A stretch of DNA of 28,816 nt, from positions 1 to 28,816 of IMG/VR virus record IMGVR_UViG_3300017964_000054; one strand, written 5' to 3'. Of the stretch, positions 1-6,851 are shown piece by piece (the first letter of the stretch is position 1; each line of letters starts with the position of its first letter). The notes beneath the pieces were generated by a model. That model was given only the letters and a program-made list of their open reading frames with translations. It did not search any database and was not told the origin of the DNA. Origin of the DNA: a virus. The translations under genes and the position numbers were made by a program.

Positions 1-89
1 CCTGCAGTCTGCAGCTCAGGAATGGTCGGTGAGTCGCTGGTACCGATTGGAAAGCTAGCCGGGTGCTGTACTGCGAAACGAACAGATAG
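1..89. other. GC-rich unexplained segment at window edge
   Basis: By direct count 68 of the first 120 bases are G or C, far richer than the AT-rich remainder. On the plus strand one frame stays open from base 2 to a TAG at 56-58 and another from base 1 to a TAG at 103-105, so this may be the 3' end of a plus-strand gene converging on the tape-measure gene. CTGCAG occurs twice, at 2-7 and 9-14. I see no tRNA T-arm or other recognisable RNA motif. It could also be a small RNA, a horizontally acquired scrap or an assembly junction. Confidence 0.3.
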
Positions 90-120
90 AAAGGGCGTCA
101 CCTAGGAAGGGCGCCCTTTT
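90..120 (+). terminator. hairpin terminator between convergent genes
   Basis: AAAGGGCG (90-97) pairs with CGCCCTTT (112-119), leaving a 14-nt loop and followed by TTTTG then an AT-rich stretch on the plus strand. A nested 12-nt perfect palindrome lies at 107-118 (AAGGGC/GCCCTT). The U-tract is better on the plus strand, so it best terminates a plus-strand transcript entering from the left. On the minus strand it sits just past the tape-measure stop, so it may work both ways. Confidence 0.6.
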
Positions 121-123
121 GAT

Positions 124-1947
124 TTAATTATTAACTGTAAGATCGTTTGTTACGGTCGTAACGTTTTGAGGTGGAAGTGGGGGTATATCACTGCCTCCAC
201 CTGATGCAGAACCATTTACAGTATTGGTATCTCCACCATTAAAGATATAGGTATCACCGGATTGAGTAATTGTTCCACCTTCTATGAGTCTTGAAACAAT
301 ATCATTTACGGCTCCGCGTTCTGCATAGGCTTGAGTACCTATTCTGGTTTTTCCACTACCACTACCTCTAAAGAATCTACTGCGAATACCGAAGAGGCCG
401 CGGCCTGCCATTTTTTCTAGTCTTCTGGCACTTAGATTTTCAATAGGTAAGAATCCATCATTTGGATCTTCATTTGCCACAACATTATAATCCATTATTT
501 GTTTATAGCTATCCCATGTAGTATAATCATCAGGATCAAATCCAGGAGCCTTTTCTGGGAATCTAAAGAAATGTTTTTCTTGAGCCCATGTCTTTAATTC
601 TTCTGTGGACATTTTCATTAGTAATTCACAATAGACACCCCATTCGCCTTGAGGCATACCTTGGCCACCAGTGGTTTTTATCCAATCCTTCATACCTTTT
701 TGAATTGCTAATAATACTGCTATAGCACCTTTACCTCTATCAGCAGCAACTTTTTCCATATCAAAAGCAGCTTGAATCATAGGTGCATCAATAGAACCAT
801 CAGCTAAAGAGCTTGGAGCTATCATCATTTGTAGTGCGGCACCAGGCACTGACCCTGCAATTTTAAATGCAGCTGATATTGTCTTGCCAGGTATTGATAC
901 CCCACTCACAAGAGTTCTACCAATCATATTGTTGAGAGGGTTGTATTTTCCCTTTGTGATCGTTTGGGCTTTAGCTAATACATTTGCGGCTGTTTCTGCT
1001 GCAGCTTCAACTGGATTAAGAGCAGCCACAAAAGCTGTTGCCCCTACTCTGTTCCTTATCATCATACCATAATTTTTATATCTATTTCCTCTACCTCTTT
1101 CATCATTCATAGCGGTGAATCTACGGTTTGGATCAATAGACTTGGTAGGATCTGCTACTAGTGGCTTAGCGGTAGTTGTATCTATTTTAACCGCGGATTT
1201 AGATGTGTCGGGAGAGGCTAACGCCTGTGCTTCTTTTCTAACAACCATTGCATCGGCACCACCTGTAAGTCTAGTAACTTTACCATTCTTTACACTGTAA
1301 TTTTTTCCAGTAGCATCCCTAAAGGTATTTGTACCAACATTTTTTTGGAGATCTAATTTTTTCCCCTGATAATCAACTGTTACTTTTGGAATTGGTTTTG
1401 GTAAAGTTGGTGTTACTTTTGTAACCGGCGATGGTGGTTTAAGTGTAGGTGTGACCTTTGATACCTTAGGTGTTGTGTAAGGAACCTTGGTATTTTTTTT
1501 AATCTCTGAATTCTGAGATTGAATATCATTTAATCTTTGATTAATTTTGGCAATACTTAAGGTAATATTTTGATCTAATGGATTCAATACAGTTTCTACA
1601 GCTTCTTTGACCTCTGTCTTTTGTCTTGAATCCAATTTATCTACAAAAGCTTTTATTGCTGCAGCACCTGCTGCTAGGCCCAAAGCACCTTGAGCCAAAG
1701 CACCCATTGAGGGTCTGCTGGTTTCACCCGAAGATTTGTCTACTCTAGAACTTGCCTTCTGCGCCTGAAGTTTTTTATTCTGAGCCTCTAGTTGATCAAA
1801 CTTATTTCTGTCTTGACTTTTTAAAAAGGCCGTAAAGTTTTTATTGAGTCCCTCAACACCATCACCGACACGATTAATGCCCTCAAGAGTATCGGCATTA
1901 AGTTTCTTTTGCTCTTCGAGCTTCTGGGCTAGGTTTGTTAAACTCAT
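124..1947 (-). CDS. probable tail length tape measure protein (gp29-like)
   Basis: This 607-residue protein is close in length to T4 gp29 (about 590). It is the last gene of the minus-strand operon, directly after gp26 and gp51, which is where a tape measure is expected. Residues 1-65 and 105-152 look alpha-helical and coiled-coil-like. Residues 81-104 form a hydrophobic Gly/Ala-rich stretch resembling a membrane segment. Residues 154-192 are a Pro/Thr/Lys linker in which KVTPTL occurs twice. The C-terminal 200 residues are mixed (QGEWGVY, HFFRFPEK, a Gly/Ser-rich end). A tape measure would set tail-tube length and be ejected with the DNA. I recognise the type from architecture and position, not from a diagnostic motif; another internal virion protein is possible. 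It starts with ATG immediately after the gp51 stop. Confidence 0.55.
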   Translation of the reverse strand: MSLTNLAQKLEEQKKLNADTLEGINRVGDGVEGLNKNFTAFLKSQDRNKFDQLEAQNKKLQAQKASSRVDKSSGETSRPSMGALAQGALGLAAGAAAIKAFVDKLDSRQKTEVKEAVETVLNPLDQNITLSIAKINQRLNDIQSQNSEIKKNTKVPYTTPKVSKVTPTLKPPSPVTKVTPTLPKPIPKVTVDYQGKKLDLQKNVGTNTFRDATGKNYSVKNGKVTRLTGGADAMVVRKEAQALASPDTSKSAVKIDTTTAKPLVADPTKSIDPNRRFTAMNDERGRGNRYKNYGMMIRNRVGATAFVAALNPVEAAAETAANVLAKAQTITKGKYNPLNNMIGRTLVSGVSIPGKTISAAFKIAGSVPGAALQMMIAPSSLADGSIDAPMIQAAFDMEKVAADRGKGAIAVLLAIQKGMKDWIKTTGGQGMPQGEWGVYCELLMKMSTEELKTWAQEKHFFRFPEKAPGFDPDDYTTWDSYKQIMDYNVVANEDPNDGFLPIENLSARRLEKMAGRGLFGIRSRFFRGSGSGKTRIGTQAYAERGAVNDIVSRLIEGGTITQSGDTYIFNGGDTNTVNGSASGGGSDIPPLPPQNVTTVTNDLTVNN

Positions 1948-2142
1948 TTAAATACCCTGCGCAACCTTTCTTTCTTCGGCTATTCTTTTCATTTGCTCGA
2001 TCAATAGATTTACATAAATTTCTCTCTCCCATGGCATCATCGATTCTATGTCGCTGAGTGAATAGTTATGGTTCTCCATTAATTGAAAATTCACTTGATA
2101 AAAATTCACTAGTGTGTCATGTGAGAGAGCTATTAAAAAAAA
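1948..2142 (-). CDS. 51: gp51-like baseplate hub assembly catalyst, read by -1 frameshift from gp26
   Basis: The frame encodes a short helical protein with FYQVNFQLMENHNYSLSD and MPWEREIYVNLLIEQMKRI, which I recognise as the marine T4-like gp51 pattern. In T4, gp51 is an assembly factor for the central baseplate hub and is not part of the virion. The TAA at 1948-1950 abuts the ATG of the next gene. No ATG precedes the conserved part: the only in-frame ATG (2077-2079) would cut off the FYQ-NFQL segment, and a GTG at 2107-2109 lacks a clear ribosome site. The frame is open upstream into the gp26 3' end and lies -1 to gp26 across a run of eight T at 2135-2142. I give the coordinates of the frameshift product's 64-codon extension. 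Translation from GTG 2109 alone is the main alternative. Confidence 0.75.
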   Translation of the reverse strand, partial: FFLIALSHDTLVNFYQVNFQLMENHNYSLSDIESMMPWEREIYVNLLIEQMKRIAEERKVAQGI

Positions 2143-2156
2143 TCCTGTAATCCCTG
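2131..2156 (-). promoter_or_regulatory. putative -1 ribosomal frameshift site joining gp26 to gp51
   Basis: Read on the minus strand, gp26 ends GAT TTT TTT TAA. The heptamer T TTT TTT (2142-2136) fits X XXY YYZ, both codons re-pair perfectly after a one-base slip back, and the gp26 stop follows immediately. An AGGG sits at 2155-2152, nine bases upstream of the T run, where an internal Shine-Dalgarno element could stimulate slippage. Downstream pairing is weak (TCAC with GTGA). Transcriptional slippage on the T8 run would give the same fusion. This is inferred from sequence alone. Confidence 0.55.
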
Positions 2157-2843
2157 TAATGTATATTTATTCTCTTTTTTACATTTTTCACAAGTAAATT
2201 CTGCATCATGTTTCAATGATGGTAGATTGTTTACATATTCCAAAATCTTTTGATAGTGATCAGTAGAAAGACTATCCATAAATTGTTTAATTTCTTCTTC
2301 CGGTTCATCTTTAAATAAGAATGTATCATCTTCTGTATGAAGTGTTTGTAGGCACATCAAAGATAAGTTATAAAGAATCTCAGTATAGCTTTCACCTTCT
2401 AGGATCTTTTCTTTTTGAATTGCATCCTTATATTTTGGAAATCCCATTACCAATTCAATATCATCATTTAATTTGATTTTTGGATTTGGAAATTCTTTTG
2501 ATTCAATCTTAATAGTAGATACATCAATATCAACTGAGTTGGGATGCTCACATTCACATCTCAGCAAGATAGTACTTGTCTCACCAACTGACTTTGATCT
2601 AATCTGTAAGAACATATATTCAACGTCAAATGTCGATAGATTATTAATGTCTATATCTTCTTCGATACATTGTTTTACTATATCAAGAATAGCCTGAGCT
2701 GCCATTAGACTATCATCAGATTCAAATGCCATAAGCAATACTTTTTCTTCACCTACATTGTAGGGTCTAAAATGAATCTTTTGTTGGAGAGAAGGTAATA
2801 CTGTATTAAATTTAGGATAATTGTTTAGTTTGGGTAGAGCCAT
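2133..2843 (-). CDS. 26: baseplate hub assembly protein gp26
   Basis: This 236-residue protein (T4 gp26 is 208) belongs to the T4 baseplate gp26 family. Recognisable parts are the N-terminal LPKLNNYPKFNTVLPS, then FRPYNVGEEKVLLMA (typical of the family), a Cys-containing beta region (LRCECEH), and a C-terminal CEKC before the ending LQDFF. In T4, gp26 takes part in central hub assembly. The two cysteine pairs could bind metal, which is inference. The ATG has GAGG seven bases upstream (2850-2853). It lies downstream of the tail-tube-like gene in the same operon. Its last two codons are the TTT TTT of the putative slippery site, so a 236-residue protein and a gp26-gp51 fusion of about 298 residues could both be made. 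Confidence 0.9.
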   Translation of the reverse strand: MALPKLNNYPKFNTVLPSLQQKIHFRPYNVGEEKVLLMAFESDDSLMAAQAILDIVKQCIEEDIDINNLSTFDVEYMFLQIRSKSVGETSTILLRCECEHPNSVDIDVSTIKIESKEFPNPKIKLNDDIELVMGFPKYKDAIQKEKILEGESYTEILYNLSLMCLQTLHTEDDTFLFKDEPEEEIKQFMDSLSTDHYQKILEYVNNLPSLKHDAEFTCEKCKKENKYTLQGLQDFF

Positions 2844-2859
2844 TTCAAAGCCTCATTAA

Positions 2860-3570
2860 TTAAAAAATATTATTTACAAACCCTATAATGTTAGATCTAA
2901 TTGTACTAGTCAAAGCATCTTTAAGATTTGATGGAGATACGATAAATGGAGCTTTCCAGTCAGTAAAACTTAATTGAATATTTAATTCAACTATACCATC
3001 CATCTCATTGTTTAATTGTATTGCATTCATAGTTGTTGGGAATGCATCAATAAGTTTACATTTATAGATCACAAGATCGTTTAGTTGATCATTAAGACCC
3101 AAAATAGTTTCGCCAAGTTCAAAGTCAGAAATTTTAGGAAGAACATTTCCTATACCACTTGAGAATTCCTGTCTATATCTTTGAGGTAGGCTCTTGACTT
3201 TTTTAAACTGTTCTATTTCAACATCTCTAGAATAGTCTTTTTTGTAACCTACTTCATATGTATTTGTGTTTGTTGCAAGGTTTTGCCATGTTTCAAAATA
3301 TTCCCTTACACCATAATCATTAAGAACATGGAATGTCATAGACACATCTTGAATTAAAAATCCATTGGCAATACGCTCTTGTATTAAACCATAATTAAAA
3401 GTATTGGTAGTAATCTGCCTACCAGGTAATTGAACATCCCTACAAAGTATATTCATTTCCTCAGATCTAGCCCCAGGAAGGCTTGGAAGCTTTACGCGCC
3501 ATAGGTTATTACGGGCAAGGCCACCTTTAGCACTTACTAAACTTTTAAACTGATCAACTGTACCAGCCAT
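2860..3570 (-). CDS. tail-tube-fold protein, probable baseplate tail tube initiator (gp54-like)
   Basis: The 236 residues show the tail-tube family pattern: NLWRVKLPSLPG near the N-terminus, CRDVQLPGRQI, then the alternating strands of DVSMTFHVLNDYGVREYFETW, VYKCKLIDAFPTTM, and a closing ELNIQLSFTDWKAPF. T4 gp19 (163 aa) and gp54 (320 aa) share this fold. gp54 sits on the baseplate beside gp48 and starts polymerisation of the tail tube. The length falls between the two, and the neighbours (hub assembly genes on this strand, gp48 just across the divergent promoter) favour gp54 over the major tube protein. The ATG overlaps the preceding stop by one base (TAATG), indicating translational coupling. 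I am confident of the fold and less so of the exact identity. Confidence 0.65.
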   Translation of the reverse strand: MAGTVDQFKSLVSAKGGLARNNLWRVKLPSLPGARSEEMNILCRDVQLPGRQITTNTFNYGLIQERIANGFLIQDVSMTFHVLNDYGVREYFETWQNLATNTNTYEVGYKKDYSRDVEIEQFKKVKSLPQRYRQEFSSGIGNVLPKISDFELGETILGLNDQLNDLVIYKCKLIDAFPTTMNAIQLNNEMDGIVELNIQLSFTDWKAPFIVSPSNLKDALTSTIRSNIIGFVNNIF

Positions 3571-4154
3571 TAGATTTTCCTTCTTGAATCAGAATATACT
3601 TTGTTCTTACCAGCCTTTTGGAAATCAGCGGTAGGAAGAAATGTAGCAATCTCCCACTCAGGAGCTTCTACTCTGGCAAATCTACTTCTGACATGTTCAT
3701 TTAAATAATGCTTTACACATGGTTTAAAGTGTTTATATTTACCGGCTCTCTTTAGTAGATTATATGAAACATTAAATTTAGTTGTCTCATCATATCTTTT
3801 GTTATTCGTAATATCTAACAGACTATCCAAGAACTTGGCTCTTAGTATTGGTGGTAGATAATGAAGATTGAGACCCAAGAATCCCTTTTCTGCGGGACCA
3901 ATAACAATCACTAAAGGAAAGCTATCATAGTAGGGCAGAGTTGATTTTAATTTTGGGTCATAGAAAAACATATACATTGAACCAACGATTTGTCTATTCG
4001 ACAATTGTATTGGTTCTTCTTTCATAAGAGCGTTTCTATTTACACTTCTCATAGCCGAAGCCTTACGACGAAACCATTCACGAGACTCCTGAGTTCGTGG
4101 TGTAATCCCGTTGCGGAAAGCTTCCATTTCTAATTTGTAAAATAAATTTGACAT
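3570..4154 (-). CDS. conserved T4-like phage protein next to gp4 (possible DNA end protector, gp2-like)
   Basis: This 194-residue basic protein begins with a helical segment (FYKLEMEAFRNGITPRTQES, then EWFRRKA) and has a central FPLVIVIGPAEKGFLGLNLH followed by YLPPILRAKFLDSLLD. I recognise this pattern as conserved in marine T4-like phages but cannot name it surely. In T4, gene 2 (DNA end protector, head completion) lies next to gene 4, so position makes a gp2-like role the best guess. The C-terminus is rich in Lys and Arg, compatible with DNA contact. It starts with ATG eight bases after the gp4 stop and overlaps the downstream gene by one base. Another head or tail completion role is equally allowed by the sequence. 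Confidence 0.45.
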   Translation of the reverse strand: MSNLFYKLEMEAFRNGITPRTQESREWFRRKASAMRSVNRNALMKEEPIQLSNRQIVGSMYMFFYDPKLKSTLPYYDSFPLVIVIGPAEKGFLGLNLHYLPPILRAKFLDSLLDITNNKRYDETTKFNVSYNLLKRAGKYKHFKPCVKHYLNEHVRSRFARVEAPEWEIATFLPTADFQKAGKNKVYSDSRRKI

Positions 4155-4162
4155 ACCATTAT

Positions 4163-4654
4163 TTATCTACGTTTTTTCACTTTTAGGGGTTTTAAAGGTT
4201 TAAGAGTTCTTTTTGGTTTGGGCAGAATACCCATTGAAGATAATTCTTTCTCTGTCCAAACCTGAAATCCCCAACCTCTATCAGCTGCATAGTTTTGAGC
4301 TGCAGCCCATTTATTCATATTCTTTATGTATGTCATTCCTTCAGAGATATACTTTTTTGTCTTGCGACCCTTGAACTCTGGTGGGGATGTTTCTTTCTCT
4401 GGTTTGATCTCAACTAAAAAAGTCTTGCCATCACTGTAGGTAATTTTGAGATCCATGAAGTAACGATGATACTTTTTGTCGACTTCATAGAAGTAGGGTA
4501 TAACAACCTCTTCTGATGACCAAGAACGTATTGACGAATTTTCATCACACCACTTAAAAGCATTTCTCTCCCATAAAGATCTAAATATTACATTATCTGG
4601 ATCACCTTTATACTTGGTTCTGTTCTTTACCTTATATCTTCCAGAATATGCCAT
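4163..4654 (-). CDS. 4: head completion protein gp4
   Basis: This 163-residue protein (T4 gp4 about 150) matches the T4 gp4 family: MAYSGRYKVKN, then YKGDPDNVIFRSLWERNAFK, WSSEEVVIPY, HRYFMDLKITYSDG and FLVEIKPEKE. The pattern R-S-L-W-E-R, then R-Y-F-M-D, then E-I-K-P resembles a PD-(D/E)XK nuclease core with Asp and Glu-x-Lys, as noted for this family. In T4, gp4 is needed to complete the filled head before tail joining. The C-terminus is Lys/Arg/Pro-rich. It is the first gene of the minus-strand operon; the ATG has AAGG at 4660-4663, five bases upstream, and the divergent late promoter lies just beyond. Confidence 0.92.
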   Translation of the reverse strand: MAYSGRYKVKNRTKYKGDPDNVIFRSLWERNAFKWCDENSSIRSWSSEEVVIPYFYEVDKKYHRYFMDLKITYSDGKTFLVEIKPEKETSPPEFKGRKTKKYISEGMTYIKNMNKWAAAQNYAADRGWGFQVWTEKELSSMGILPKPKRTLKPLKPLKVKKRR

Positions 4655-4662
4655 AATTACCT

Positions 4663-4670
4663 TATAAATA
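4663..4670 (+). promoter_or_regulatory. T4-type late promoter for the plus-strand baseplate operon
   Basis: A perfect TATAAATA lies 37 bases before the gp48 TTG start, in the only intergenic gap between divergent operons. T4 late promoters use this octamer, recognised by the gp55 sigma-like factor with gp33 and the sliding clamp. Confidence 0.7.
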
Positions 4671-4686
4671 CTTTAAAGTTTTTTAA

Positions 4687-4694
4687 TATTTATT
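4687..4694 (-). promoter_or_regulatory. probable late promoter for the minus-strand operon
   Basis: On the minus strand this reads AATAAATA, one mismatch from the TATAAATA late consensus, 32 bases before the gp4 ATG. With the element at 4663 it makes a divergent late promoter pair inside 53 bp. No better candidate exists for the minus-strand operon. Confidence 0.45.
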
Positions 4695-4707
4695 AGGATA
4701 AAAACCG

Positions 4708-5793
4708 TTGCGTATCAAAATCACAGAAGGCAATTTGTCATATAACTTTCCAATAGAAAATAATAGTGACTATAAGGCCAAAGTTCAGTTTAGAGCTACT
4801 CAAGAAAGCTATGCAGGATTGTGGGATGCTGGTGTTTCAGTATTTGGCAGCCAGGTGCAAGCGAATATTCCAAATGAAAGCTTTATCCCAAATAAAGATC
4901 TAGCTAAGAAAGCACAACAATCTATTGATGTGCAAAAACATAAAGGTATAAGTTACTCCCAAAAGTTAAGAAACAACAAAACAATTAAAGGCTCCGTTGA
5001 ATTATTTTTACCACAATCTATACAAATTGCAGATAAAATTGATTATACTCAGCCTGAATTAGGTATGCTTGGTGGAGCAGCCTTTATGGGAGCCAGAGCA
5101 GCTGCTATGGGTGCTTACGTTGGTGTAGGCACTATGATGGATGCCGGGTCTAAAATGGTTGGGCAGACACTTGGAGCTTTGTTTAATGGCAATCTTGGTA
5201 ATACAGCCACTTCACTTGCTGTACAAAGAGCAGCCCAAAAAGCTAGTATGCCAGAGGTTTCAGGTGCGGTTGCATCAGCAACAGGCATTGCCGTAAATCC
5301 AAATAAAAGAAATATTTTAAATGGCATTGCTCTAAGATCATTTAGATTTACATTTAAGTTGATACCCCGCACCGCTGAAGAGTCTCAAAGGATAAAGGAC
5401 ATAATTTATTTCTTTCGAAAAAATATGTATCCATCTCTAACTGATGATTCTAAAATATTTGATGGTGAAGATGAAGGCATTGGTGCTACATCAGCTGGAA
5501 ATGAAATTTTAAACTTTGAGGGTATGTCTGCTGGTTTAGAATACCCATGCAAGTGGGAAATTGAAATGTATTATCTTGGTGAAGATGTATATGGAGAAAC
5601 CTGGACTAAGATAGGAACAGAAATTCTGCCATGTTTCTTAGAATCATTTGAAGCTGTTTATAACCCAAACACTATGGCATTTCATACAGATGGATCTCCT
5701 CAGGAAGTAGATATCTCTTTAACCTTTGTTGAAGAACGTGCCATGAATGCTACTGATATTAAAAAGCCCGCTCCATTAGAATCTACCTTTTAG
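4708..5793 (+). CDS. 48: baseplate tail tube cap gp48
   Basis: At 361 residues it nearly equals T4 gp48 (364) and shares its layout. A variable N-terminal part is followed by strand pairs such as GSVELFLPQSI, then a central Gly/Ala/Met-rich segment (about 118-165), then the tube-like core with RSFRFTFKLIPRTAEESQRI, CKWEIEMYYLGE and a late EVDISLTFVEER, closing in ESTF (T4 gp48 ends in a similar TGTF). gp48 caps the hub and, with gp54, starts the tube. The start is TTG at 4708: a TAA lies in frame at 4699-4701, AGGA sits at 4695-4698 with nine-base spacing, and no ATG occurs in frame until about residue 119. It is the first gene of the plus-strand operon, 37 bases after the late promoter. Confidence 0.87.
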   Translation: MRIKITEGNLSYNFPIENNSDYKAKVQFRATQESYAGLWDAGVSVFGSQVQANIPNESFIPNKDLAKKAQQSIDVQKHKGISYSQKLRNNKTIKGSVELFLPQSIQIADKIDYTQPELGMLGGAAFMGARAAAMGAYVGVGTMMDAGSKMVGQTLGALFNGNLGNTATSLAVQRAAQKASMPEVSGAVASATGIAVNPNKRNILNGIALRSFRFTFKLIPRTAEESQRIKDIIYFFRKNMYPSLTDDSKIFDGEDEGIGATSAGNEILNFEGMSAGLEYPCKWEIEMYYLGEDVYGETWTKIGTEILPCFLESFEAVYNPNTMAFHTDGSPQEVDISLTFVEERAMNATDIKKPAPLESTF

Positions 5794-5806
5794 AAAGTTT
5801 TAAACT

Positions 5807-6850
5807 ATGCCAATGTTTGCTAATTTTCCAATTACAACCTATAATTTTGGTGAAGAGACATCAAATGTTTTATTTGATAATATCACCACCTATATAGATC
5901 TTGTTGATGAATTTAAAGATGATTTAAGTTATTACTCAGAATACTTTATTCAGGACGGCGAAAGACCAGACATACTTTCTTACAAACTTTATGGCACAAC
6001 TGAATATTATTATCTATTTTATCTTTTAAATGATAAGTTAAGAGTAAGTGGCTGGCCGCTAGATGAATCTGAATTGATTGAAAAGGCAAACGAATTCTAC
6101 CCACACAAAGCAATTCAGACTGATAACAACATAGCAGTAGGAATGTATAAAGGTGATTGGGTTGCATCTAGTGATTACAACACCGTAGAATATCCAAGCT
6201 TTAAAGGTAAGATCATAGAGAAAAATCTCATGCTTGGACAATTAATTGTAGAGCCAGCAACTGAGATCAGAGACATTAATATTACTAATCCAGGTTCTGG
6301 ATATACATCCCCTCCCACAGTAACCATAACAGGTGGTAATGGTGAAGGCGCAACAGCAATCGCAACAATTGCCAATGGATCAGTAACAGCTGTTACCATT
6401 ACTAACAGAGGCACTGATTATACATCTATACCTACAATTACTTTATCATCTCCTCAGGTTGGTGCTAATACAGCAACTGCTGATGCTCTTATTTCATCTA
6501 CTACAATTAACGCAGGTGACAGATTATATTCAGATCCAGGTGAAGACAATATTGACAATTGGAACCAGGTACCAAGTTCTATTCCCAACTTTAGAGTTGT
6601 AGGAGTAAAGGATCAAACTCTTGGTATTCATCATTATGAAAATGCAGATGGGGAATGGATTGATCTGGATGTACTAAATACTGGTGGAGTTAATATATCC
6701 CAATTTGTTGGAGATACAACAGGTGCTGGTGGAGTAACATACCGCCAACAACTACGTAAAGAAAATGATGAATTAAGACAAATAAATGTTTTTCTTCCAC
6801 GAATTGCACGACAGCTGCATTTACAATTTAATAAACTTTTAAGGGTTTAA
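5807..6850 (+). CDS. 53: baseplate wedge gp53 with an inserted beta-repeat module
   Basis: The N-terminal 145 residues follow the gp53 pattern: FPITTYNF, SYYSEYFIQDGERPDILSYK, YGTTEYYYLFYLLND (T4 gp53 has the like segment RPEELANAIYG then YWVLLMCND), then YKGDWVA and VEYPSFKG. The C-terminus has the family ending ENDELRQINVFLPRIARQL. T4 gp53 is 196 residues; this one is 347. The excess is mainly residues 155-230, two copies of a glycine-rich beta unit (NPGSGYTSPPTVTITGG, then NRGTDYTSIPTITLSSP). gp53 clamps the wedge onto the hub in T4. The first ATG (5807) has no strong ribosome site, and a second ATG two codons later (5813) is an alternative start. Confidence 0.9.
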   Translation: MPMFANFPITTYNFGEETSNVLFDNITTYIDLVDEFKDDLSYYSEYFIQDGERPDILSYKLYGTTEYYYLFYLLNDKLRVSGWPLDESELIEKANEFYPHKAIQTDNNIAVGMYKGDWVASSDYNTVEYPSFKGKIIEKNLMLGQLIVEPATEIRDINITNPGSGYTSPPTVTITGGNGEGATAIATIANGSVTAVTITNRGTDYTSIPTITLSSPQVGANTATADALISSTTINAGDRLYSDPGEDNIDNWNQVPSSIPNFRVVGVKDQTLGIHHYENADGEWIDLDVLNTGGVNISQFVGDTTGAGGVTYRQQLRKENDELRQINVFLPRIARQLHLQFNKLLRV

Positions 6851-6851
6851 C

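Noticed and set aside
1-90. tRNA gene in the GC-rich edge
   Set aside because: No T-arm consensus, no acceptor-stem pairing and no cloverleaf could be drawn from the bases present.
2077-2079. ATG as the start of gp51
   Set aside because: It would remove the conserved FYQVNFQL part and give a protein of only 43 residues. The frame is open and conserved-looking upstream of it.
4160-4167. GATAAATA on the minus strand as a late promoter
   Set aside because: It is only five bases before the next start codon, too close to leave a ribosome site, and it overlaps the gp4 stop.
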